From Anaspis maculata (taxonomy: Eukaryota > Arthropoda > Insecta > Coleoptera > Scraptiidae): a stretch of 64,000 nt of DNA. Shown piece after piece: positions 55,828 to 64,000 of the stretch. Each line of letters opens with the position of its first letter. Positions within the stretch are counted from its first letter, which is position 1. The position numbers were made by a program, and so were the translations under genes. The notes under the pieces are model-generated. The model had not been told where the DNA came from. It ran no database searches and worked only from the letters and a program-made list of their open reading frames with translations. The stretch spans positions 99,478,836 to 99,542,835 of the forward strand of contig OX421962.1 in NCBI GenBank assembly GCA_949128115.1, given 5' to 3'.

Positions 55828-56395
55828 ATTTATTCACTTGAGTGGTTTATTTTTAAAAACAATTACTATCGATACATACACAAACACAAACTAACAGACA
55901 AATTTATTCTTTGACAATAAGAATTATTGCGAAGAGAAATTTGTCACTGAACGTCTTCTCAATACTACAAACAACACAAAAACATAGATGAAAAATATCA
56001 ACTCAAGAAAGTGAAGATAAGCAAGAAGAAAGAAATAGACACAAATCAATACGAAAAACCCACTTTTTTTGGGTACCTATGAGCAAAATTGGTATTGGCC
56101 TCAAGACCTCAAGGCCCCAATGTTAGGCAATAGCATTCAGCATTAGCATCCAGCATTTATGTAAAACAATTAGGAATCTACAGCGCATCCACCGGAATTT
56201 CATTTTTTGTTGAAGATCATTTTTTACTTCATCTTATCTTCAGTTTTTCAGTAACTATCATGATTGTATCCATTTTGTGTATTGTTTCCGCAACCAAGAC
56301 GTTCTCTCTTCGAAATACATGGTAATTTCCAAGACAAAGCTTCTGTGTTGCAATATTATTGTTTGTGTTAGTTGTTGTTGATCATAATCATAAAT

Positions 56396-57077
56396 ATGGT
56401 CAGAGCAACGGAAAAAACAATACAAATCGGAAGTTCTCCAGAGACCGAACAATATGTTCATCCACTCAGTACCAGGAAAAGTGAGTTTTCTTTGTCGAGA
56501 TCTTACGTTTTGTATTAGCAAAATTCATCGCTTTCTAAGACAAAAAGCTCAGAAAGGATATTACAGCAGCTCACGAATTGATGTCTCTGCTTGTCTGACA
56601 TTCCTAATGGGTTCTTTGATTAAGAAGTGATTTTTTGCCGATATTTGACGGGTGTTAAAAGTTCTAGATAAGAAGTTAGAAGAACCGGAAGATTCGGAGA
56701 ACAGCTGCGAAGAAAGTTTCGAAGAAACCAGCCCGCTACGCCGACCTGAAACTACAGTAGCAGTAGACGACGATGACGCTCCTCGAGATGTAAATAATGT
56801 GAATCATGATTCTGATGCCACAGTGGGTAGTACTGGTGGTGATGACGAGGAACAGGACAGCACTGTTCCAGACACAAACCGTCGTGTTCCTAGCGTTGCC
56901 GAGGAAGTTGTGGCCGATGAAGACGACGAATACGAATACCCGGTTAACAACATATGCGTATACCTCTTGATAGAAGTTTTCTGTCGTACGTCATTTTTTA
57001 TTTTCCTTGTTGTTGTTGTCGTTCTTGTGTTGTTATTTTATTGTCTGCACGAGGACTTCTTTGGTTTTTACCTATGA
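56396..57077 (+). CDS. Spliced gene for an acidic, C-terminally anchored membrane protein, likely paralogue of the divergent neighbour
   Basis: Two exons, 56,396-56,480 and 56,668-57,077, join to 165 codons including the stop. The 187-nt intron has a GTGAGT donor and a TTCTAG acceptor, phase 1. I do not recognise a family. The N-terminus is MVRATEKTIQIG, then an acidic Asp/Glu/Ser-rich region (residues about 30-120) and one hydrophobic segment at about 138-155 (FLVVVVVLVLLF) close to the C-terminus. The exon-1 end reads HPLSTRK before a phase-1 donor, matching DPLSSDN in the divergent neighbour; the underlying DNA shares ATCCACTCAGTA. Two AATAAA signals lie about 120-130 bp after the stop. 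The second exon has no ATG of its own near its start, which supports the splice model. Confidence 0.6.
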
Positions 57078-57196
57078 TGATCATGGGAGCGACTGCTGAT
57101 TCTTGTGGTAGACCTGAGACCTACGATTAGGTTACTCTGTTGAAAAATAAGTGTTTGAATAGCTGACGTAATTTTGAACGATTGTGGATTTATAGT

Positions 57197-57214
57197 AATA
57201 AAGTTTTTAATAAA
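57197..57214 (+). terminator. Polyadenylation signals of the 56.4-kb gene
   Basis: Two AATAAA hexamers at 57,197-57,202 and 57,209-57,214 lie 120-137 bp after the stop codon. Confidence 0.5.
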
Positions 57215-58156
57215 TAACAATGATAACTGACTTATGCTGTGTTGTCAAATTGTCATTCTGGGGACTGCGTCGCCGGCGCAGGTCTTCACTTATTGACCTC
57301 AGCCGCTTTCTTTCGGTCAGGATCACAGATCGTGATCCTAGAACACAGAACAGAGAGTGAAATACGTCCTGGGTTCTTACAAGGCACGACGAGTTCAGGT
57401 CATGAGATCACTTGCGGCGAAATCACACTCCGACGGTAGAACTGGATCGTCCTTGGTCATTTTTCAAGCTGTACCTACAATCTTACTATTGCATCTCTCA
57501 ATATTTTCACCTCGATTTTCACTATTGAAATAACGTGCCCAACGGCAATTTCAAGACAAAAAAGAATGACAACACTGTCAGGGTCAAAATCTGATTTAAC
57601 AATGAAATTGAAATGGCAATCCAGCAGAGCAAACATCACTTTGACAAATTTGATTAACATCATCTTGACTTTTCAATCCATTATCCCAACAGATTGTCCA
57701 ACTTGAAGAAAAAATATAATCATAGACGACTGTGGTTTTTTTGAGCTTGGAATGGATAATACAGACCTACAAGTTTTTGCCGAGGACCATGAGCTTCGTA
57801 CTTGTCGTAAGACTGTTCAAAATTTCTTTGTCTTACATGTCAGACCAGGGGCTTCAGGCTGGCACAAGGTTGACAATTTTCATAGAAGGGCCTGAATTTA
57901 CGTCCTGAGGTAAATGGATGAAACCAACGGACTTTTGTGGGAGAACATCCTTTCAATCAAAAATCGGGTCGTGAGACAAAATTTGGAGGGCTTTCGGTCC
58001 ATAAGGCAAGTTTGAAATTGTCAAAAAGGGCCAAAATTCAGCTCCTCCTGGAGACTTCCCTTTCGGCATAATTTTGAGAATGAAAAATGATTTTAACATG
58101 ATTTTTCACGTAAGTTTCGTATCTGTCCACGGAAATTTTTAATGGTGCATCGCTTA
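57215..58156. other. Gene-free stretch
   Basis: Nothing coding is supported. At 57,837 a short frame starting MSDQGLQ resembles the start of the small ORF at 63.5 kb. Confidence 0.35.
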
Positions 58157-58199
58157 CAGGGTGCAACATCGAAATTTTTTCATCAAATCGTACACCCTG
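58157..58199. repeat. Tiny TA-flanked element with CAGGGTG/CACCCTG ends
   Basis: Only 43 bp separate CAGGGTGCAAC and GTACACCCTG, with TA outside each end. It looks like a minimal relic of the palindromic MITE family. Confidence 0.45.
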
Positions 58200-58317
58200 T
58201 ATTTTAACATGAAAATCGATTGCGTTTTCCATCTTGATTACAAATATATTAGTCCGGGGGCATAGGGTCAAAAAAGGCTTGGCCGTGTGCAACTTCATGA
58301 AGATATACAGAGTGTCC

Positions 58318-59283
58318 GTAGTTTCAATCCCAAAACCTCGTCAATCAATAGAGCATCAAAAAATAAATAGACTTTCCCCCAAACACTTTGTTCACAAACG
58401 TACAATAACGGAGATATAGCTGTTCAAAGTTGGAAATAAAAATCGTTTTTGTCGCTTAACTTTTGAACCGTTCAAACGCATTTGTTCAAATTTGAATCAC
58501 AATTTACTTGAATAAGTCTCTAACGAAACATATTGACGCCTTTTGTTTTGAAAAAATTCAGGGGCCTGAATAATAGGGGGCACCTCTGCTTTTGGCCCCC
58601 AATTTCTCACTCCCCCTGAAAATTTCTAAAAATTGTTCGTATTTTTGAATTCTACGTTCGATTTGTAAAACAACTACTCTTGCAAAATTTTTATTGGAGG
58701 CTTCGTTGTCGAGATTTTCGAAGTTTAATGTTTGAAAAACATCTCGAAAAATGCGATTTCAAGCGAAGAAAAATTTAACTCTAAATTTAAATCAAAGCAA
58801 ATGCTTAAAAGGCTTGAAATCTATCCAAAAACTTCGAAAAACATCTCTAAAACACCGGTTTCAAGCACTTTCGAGAATTTGCTCTGATTTAAGTTTTTCT
58901 TAGTTTGAAATCGGTGTTTTCGAGATGTTTTTCAAACGTTAAACTCAAAAATATGAACAATTTTCAAAATTTTCCAGGGGATGGAAAGTTGGGAGGCAAA
59001 AAGAGAGGTAACCCCTATTATCGAAGCCCCTGGAATGTTTTCAAGAAACGCATTATCATTGTTCGTTAGAGACTTGTTTTAGTAAATTGTGATTCAAATT
59101 TTACCAAAATCGGGTAAACGGTTGAAAAGCTATGCAACAATAACAATTTTTCATTTCCAACTTTGAAGGGGCTATATCTCTGTTATTGTATATTTTTGAA
59201 CAAAGTGTAAGGAGGAAAGTCGAGTTATTTTTTTATGCTTCAGCAATTGCTGAAGTTTCCGGATTTAAACTTCGGACACCCTG
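58318..59283. mobile_element. Palindromic MITE with CAG(A/G)GTGTCCG ends and TA target
   Basis: CAGAGTGTCCG at the left mirrors CGGACACCCTG at the right, with TA at both sides (58,316-58,317 and 59,284-59,285). Arms of about 350 bp match (AAAGTTGGAAAT, TCTCTAACGA and their inverses) and the centre lies near 58,800. 966 bp, no coding region. Confidence 0.82.
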
Positions 59284-59830
59284 TATAGAGTTATAGTGGA
59301 CGTGGTACAACCGAAATAGGGAATATAAGTTGCAAATGATGATAAAGGCAAACCACTTGCAGGGTTACAACTGAGACCTAAATAAGCGATTTGACCCGCA
59401 GTGCTTTTTTTTTCGTCCCTTAGGATTTGAATAGCGCCCCCTTTTCAAAATGGTGGATATTATCTAGGGGCAGAAGGTATATCAAATAGCCTGGTGATGT
59501 CCAGCTCAGTAGAAATATATTGGGCTATGTCTCAATCAGTTTTTGCGACATCAAACACTATTTGAAAAAAAATGGTGGAACATTGCCATCTACCGCAGGC
59601 AAATTTGGTGGAGGCGCCAAAAAGAATTCAGTACCGTCATAAGAAAATTGCTCTACCATTTTTATTTTTCAACGGATTTTAACACAAACATCTCATTTTG
59701 TGAAAAAGTGAATTCTTCTTGTTACCTTATACTTTCCATTGAAAAAAGACGATGAGGAATGTTGAAAAAAATAAATAAAAAACAGACGTTTGGTCACCGG
59801 CGCTAACAAGACGTACAGCACAGTGATCCA

Positions 59831-60034
59831 ATGAAGTATCTAATAACGAGTCCCGTCCAAGCTGAGAGCTACGACAAACAGCGATACACCCATGAAGAAA
59901 AGCCCATTTTGTCCGATGGAAGAAAAATAGAAGTACCACTCAAGGAAACTAGAAAACTCCGAGGAAAACCGCAAACTTTCCAATATCGTAAGGGCGAAAT
60001 TCCTTTGATCATTGTTATCTTCTTTTTGCCGTAG
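59831..60034 (+). CDS. Small upstream ORF or exon, hypothetical
   Basis: An ATG at 59,831 opens 67 codons with Lys/Arg/Glu-rich sequence (RYTHEEKPILSDGRK, LKETRKLRGK). A donor-like GTAAGG at 59,988 and an acceptor-like TTTTTGCCGTAG ending at 60,034 would remove 47 nt, after which the frame stops at once, leaving 53 residues. I do not recognise it. It may be a separate small protein or part of the 5' untranslated region of the gene at 60,131. Confidence 0.3.
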   Translation: MKYLITSPVQAESYDKQRYTHEEKPILSDGRKIEVPLKETRKLRGKPQTFQYRKGEIPLIIVIFFLP

Positions 60035-60130
60035 ACTAAAGAAACCACAGATAAGGGCGTTTCTCACTTATTCCTGAATAAATGGGTAATCCATTTGTTC
60101 GGGAAATATCACGAGAAAAATAAACACACA

Positions 60131-61241
60131 ATGACTACTCCTGACTACAGGAGTGTCTATGCAAAAATGACTACCGAACAGGAACCAAACTTGAAAAAAA
60201 CAACAGTTACCTATGCAAACGCAGTCAAAAACAGACCACAAATTAGTTTCCCAACCAAAGAGCAAGCCATCATCATGAATGTACACGATGAATTAAAACG
60301 AAACGACTACGTTTTGTCCCTTGAAAAAATTGTAGGACCGAAAAATATTCTGTTCGCTTCTAGAATATCTAACAACAGATTCTGTGTTTATCTATCAAGC
60401 ACTAAAATTGTTGACGACCTTTTGACCAAGCACACAGCAATAAAAATGAACAATATTGAAATTGGAATTAGGAGATTGATCACACCGGCAAAGCGAATAA
60501 TTATCCCTAATGTATGCCCTTCTATTCCACACGATGAGATAGAAATTGCACTGAAGGCTTCAGGAATCATACCAGTGTCACCTGTGACTTTTCTGAAAGC
60601 TGGAATACAAGAAGAAAAGTACAACCGCATATTAAGTTTTAGAAGACAAGTCTACATGGCCCCACCAGCAGAAGACAATTTCGTGTTGCCATCTTCCTTG
60701 GTTATACGTCATGATAATACAGACTACAGAATTTTCGTATCCTTTGACGAAATTTCCTGTTTTTTATGTGGCCGGATAGGACATATTTTCTCAAATTGTA
60801 CAACACAAGACACCAGTACACCACAATCAGTTGACGCAAAAGAAACAACTTCGAATAATAAAAACAAACGACCATTACCCGAAAGTCTGGACTCGCCTCC
60901 GGCAGAAGAACAAGCAGCAACACAAGATCCATTCTCAAGCACAAGTGAAGAAGAAAAATCACCCTTCATCAAACCCGACACCAAAAAAAAAAAAAAAATC
61001 AGTCTCCATTGAAAACATGAACTTGGACCTAGAGCTTGAACCAGTACGAAAGAAAATCGAAGAGGATCGGAAAACAACCAATAAGTATCCCGTAACATAT
61101 GAAAATCTGGAAAGTTTCCAAGAAAATACGAAAAGAAATAAAGATCCCTATGGAGAAGCGAGACAATACACAAAAGATGTACATTCTCTTCTCAAGATGA
61201 TGTACGATGAGAATAAAAATGTTACAGCAATTTTCTTATGA
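60131..61241 (+). CDS. ORF1-like zinc-knuckle RNA-binding protein, frameshift at a poly-A tract
   Basis: The ATG at 60,131 opens about 290 residues. It contains VTYANAVKNRP near the N-terminus, then an RRM-like module with IIIPNVCPSIPHDEIEIAL and ILSFRRQVYM, and a CX2CX4HX4C knuckle CFLCGRIGHIFSNC at residues 210-223. This order is that of ORF1 proteins of L1/Tx1-type LINEs and of ZCCHC3-like relatives, which bind nucleic acid. A run of 16 A at 60,983-60,998 then ends the frame after ISLH. The frame one base later stays open to 61,241 with well-formed sequence (LDLELEPVRKKIEEDRK, TYENLESFQ). One A fewer would give 369 residues in a single frame, so the break is a one-base slip, by mutation, error or slippage. 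No ORF2 follows. The stop lies in the right inverted repeat. Confidence 0.6.
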
Positions 61242-61604
61242 CCGTACTAAATTCATTTTGGCGCCTCCACCAAATTTGCCTGCGACAGATGTCAATGTTC
61301 CACCATTGTTTTAAATAGTGTTTGATGTCCCAGAAACCGATCTAGACATAGCTCCATATATTTTAACGGAGCTGGACATCACCAGGCTATTCGATACCTT
61401 TTGTCCCTATATAAAATCCGCCATTTTGGAAAAGGGGCGCTATTCAAATCCTAAGGGACGAAAAAAAAAACTGCGGGTCAAATCGTTCATTTAAGTCTTA
61501 GTTACGATCCAGCAAAGTGGCTTGCCTTTATCATCAGTTGCAACTTGTTTTTTCCTACCACGTCGACTATCATGTCCTTATCGATTCTTGGGCGATCAAG
61601 GACC

Positions 61605-61790
61605 ATGAAAAGTTATGGTGGAATATTGACATCTGCTGCAGGCAAATATGGTGGAGGCGTCAAAATGGGCTTCATCTGGTAATAAGAAACTGGCTGTAGA
61701 TCGTTTGTTTTTCAACGGACTTCAATATCTGTAACGTCATTTTGTAGACAGAAGAATTCTCTTCTTATTTCGTACCTGAATTTACAAACG
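61605..61790 (+). repeat. Third, direct copy of the inverted-repeat sequence
   Basis: Shared with 59,565-59,745 in the same orientation: ATGGTGGAA.ATTG.CATCT, GCAGGCAAAT.TGGTGGAGGC, TTTTTCAACGGA and GAATTCTTCTT-type blocks. It is more diverged than the two arms of the element. Confidence 0.6.
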
Positions 61791-63308
61791 TCATTTCGGG
61801 AAACTGTCTAAATTGTCTCCATAAGATATGCTGAATTCCGGCCTTTTTTAAAGGTTATCCGATATTTCTGAAACTTGGCAGTATTATAGATCTTGATGTG
61901 CCCTTTCCGAATTTCCACTTTTCCATTTCGTATCATTGCCGTGTTAACCGCCATATTGAAAAGATTGCGCCCAAAAAACAGTTTTTTATCATTATCTTCA
62001 TTTCAGTCAATGTGAGGTAGGAGCGTTTGTACAGTGGCGTATTCAATTCATGGGGGTGGCATGGGGGGCATATGCCGAGTTCGAACTTTTTATTTTCAAA
62101 AAAAGGTAGATACCAAAAATGGTGTTCCAGTAAACATGAAAAAATGAATCAGTAGGAACCTTTTTAGTTACTTTTTGTTTTGAAAATAGAAAGTTTAAAT
62201 TCGGTAGGTATGCGAATTTCTTGAATAAATATGTATAGGCGTTGCTATCTGGTATCCAAATTTCCAAAGAAAAATTCGAAAATTTCAATTTTTTTTGCAA
62301 ATTTTGAAAATTTATTAGAATTATTCGTACATTTTTCTTTGGATGACTGTCTACTTGTAGGAAAGAACTAACAAAAACCGTTTTCCATCGACAAGTTTTT
62401 CAGTCACATCGGAAACCCCTTGTTCAGAAAATATTTTAATAAATTGATTTTGTGACAGCTGGAGATTGATTTTCCAGATTGATGTGGCACGTCAATATGG
62501 CGCAAATCGTGGAACTAACATGGAAACTATCAATGCATACATAAGACATGACGACCACTTTGACCAGATTCAACAAGGCGGACAAAATGGCGGCGGATCA
62601 AAAAGAAAACATTGAAACCATACTTCTATTCTCCATATAAAACATGAGGGTATTTCAAGTTTCATGAAAATCGGATCAATTTTGAAGAAAATTTGACATC
62701 GCGGATCAAGATGGCGACGGTTTGAGACAATTTTTTATCCTAATTCAGTTTTTCGGTGAATACATATTGCACAAAGAAGTCGATTTTCACTTGGTCTTCT
62801 CGTTCAGGAGCAATTAATTGATAAGACAGACAGTTAGACCGATGAACAGACGGACAGACGGACATCGAAATGCCGCTGAGAGCAGCATTTCTAGTGAAGT
62901 ACGCTAGAAAAACAATTACGTGAAGTTCGGTTTGTATCATCGGGTGTATTCGAAAATGTAAAATAAAGAAATTTGCCATAGCTAAACTATGAACTGTCAT
63001 ATTTGGTGTAACTACACCTGTCAAAAAACAGTGCTCACCGATAATCATAGTAAATTTTGTTGTTCAATTTTATTTTATTTAATTTCTCAAACTGGAGCTG
63101 CCGTTGATGCGAAAAAACATACAAACCTCAAGAACTACATATTTGGTGTGGTTTTTGCAAGATGGCGGTCTTAAGCTACTCGGTACAATAACGTATAATG
63201 GCTTATTTTTTTTATGCTGGTGTTGTGAGGAATCCAAAAAAGACATGAAAAAAAAAACACGTCAAGTCCCCAGGATGGAAACCAAAATCGTGATTTTTGG
63301 CTTCTGGC
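61791..63308. other. Gene-free; GACA-type microsatellite and decayed repeats
   Basis: A degenerate GACGGACA run at 62,820-62,866 and several AAGATGGCGGC or GCCATATTG motifs recall the repeats at 32.6-34.4 kb. No gene is supported. Confidence 0.45.
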
Positions 63309-63554
63309 TCATCGACTATCCTCATCTAGAAACCCTTTCTTGACTAGCTGTACCCTGCAAGGTTTGACAGCAGTCAAGAAACTCCTTCTAGACCTGAGTC
63401 TTGGAGTGGGCGCCGACTTTCCAAAAAGGGATGTCTTGGATCCGTTAGCTGTCGATTCCGCTCCAGTTGACTTTGTCTTGGTTTCATTCATGTTTTCGGC
63501 TTTTTTTTTGAAAATTGACAAGCTCATATCAACCTTGAGTCCACGGTCTGACAT
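63309..63554 (-). CDS. Small basic ORF, hypothetical, possibly a repeat-borne fragment
   Basis: An ATG at 63,554 opens 81 residues, Lys/Ser/Thr-rich, with FKKKAENMNETKTKS in the middle and a basic C-terminal RLRSRRSFLTAVK. No family is recognised and no splice partner is clear. A 20-nt stretch around the ATG (63,545-63,564) recurs in inverse orientation at 57,827-57,846, and the next codons are also similar, so it may be part of a dispersed element. Confidence 0.3.
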   Translation of the reverse strand: MSDRGLKVDMSLSIFKKKAENMNETKTKSTGAESTANGSKTSLFGKSAPTPRLRSRRSFLTAVKPCRVQLVKKGFLDEDSR

Positions 63555-64000
63555 GTAAGACAAAGCAATCTTTAACAACCTTATCAACGCACATTAGACC
63601 TTCAGGGTTTGAATCATGTACCTACCTTATATGACGTAAGTTTTGAGGTACCAGCTCCCTGTCCATAGAGTATTGGCTCACAGCGCCTCTGGTTTCTGCT
63701 CGGCTTTATAAGTCGTTTAAAAACATTTCTAAAGCCTGTTTGATTTTTTTATCTGGCATTTAGCTCTTTCTGCAGTTTCTGCTGCCCTTTTGATCATCTT
63801 GCGTATATCTGACTCTGAGTGTGAACAACTGAATAAGTTATTCAAATAGTTGACGGTATCAGAAAAATCGTTTGATTTTGAAGTTCAATAACTTTTGTGC
63901 GTCATGGGCAAACACAATTCTGTTTGTTGAGTTGGTTAGCTCAATCTTCCTTTTATCTATCTCTAAAAAAATAAATAGCAAGAAACTCATAATTCAGTTT
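63555..64000. other. Window end, nothing recognised
   Basis: AT-rich sequence without a supported gene or repeat. Confidence 0.4.

Larger units (their letters stand above)
59290..61580. mobile_element. 2.3-kb element: ORF1-like gene between ~370-bp inverted repeats
   Basis: The left arm (about 59,290-59,670) and right arm (about 61,212-61,580) are inverse copies: GATGATAAAGGCAA, CGTCCCTTAGGATTTGAATA, AGCCTGGTGATGTCCAGCTC and AATTTGGTGGAGGCGCCAAA occur in both. The last codons and the stop of the enclosed gene lie inside the right arm. That fits one inherited unit better than a gene dropped into a palindrome by chance. No transposase or reverse transcriptase is present and the outer ends do not show a clear target duplication. 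Confidence 0.65.

Noticed and set aside
56258..56521. Minus-strand 87-codon open frame
   Set aside because: It is antisense to exon 1 of the plus-strand gene at 56,396 and has no ATG at its head.

Overview
This is a eukaryotic, almost certainly arthropod, stretch. The signs are short GT-AG introns (52 to 187 nt), an AT-rich base composition, no bacterial gene organisation, and a very dense load of Ty3/gypsy, CR1/jockey-type LINE, hAT-like, piggyBac-like and Tc1/mariner-type (TA-flanked) elements. A sap-feeding hemipteran is my guess, but the window does not prove it. Most of the 64 kb is transposon and repeat DNA, much of it nested. Three compact spliced genes look like host genes, all encoding small acidic proteins with membrane segments.

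Layout: 1-7,963 is a nearly complete gypsy-type LTR retrotransposon with intact gag and pol, about 2.0-kb LTRs and a textbook -1 frameshift site; only its first ~1.25 kb lies outside the window. A spliced four-membrane-segment gene follows at 8,585-9,465. A gag-only, decayed LTR element lies at 11.05-13.57 kb. Between 15.4 and 27.5 kb are palindromic TA-flanked MITEs, two hAT-like elements (one carrying three other insertions) and two tRNA-derived SINE-like pieces, but no convincing gene. From 27,704 to 38,439 a 10.7-kb block is bracketed by inverted tandem arrays of a GGACAATTCGTC-type unit with a near-perfect 10-bp flanking duplication. It holds a minus-strand CR1/jockey-like LINE, itself broken by a 375-bp TTAA-flanked insertion, then microsatellites, and a 3-kb minisatellite with higher-order structure.

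38.46-44.24 kb is a set of palindromes nested inside palindromes. 48-54 kb holds further long inverted repeats. At 55.2-57.1 kb two divergently transcribed small genes encode acidic, C-terminally membrane-anchored proteins that look paralogous. At 59.3-61.6 kb inverted repeats of about 370 bp enclose a gene for an ORF1-like zinc-knuckle protein; its last codons lie inside the right inverted repeat.

The coding capacity therefore falls into three groups: retroelement machinery (gag/pol, LINE ORF1/ORF2, the ORF1-like gene), three lineage-specific membrane genes, and a large non-coding inverted-repeat fraction that could produce hairpin RNA if transcribed. All comparisons were made by eye from the sequence; no similarity search or folding program was run.
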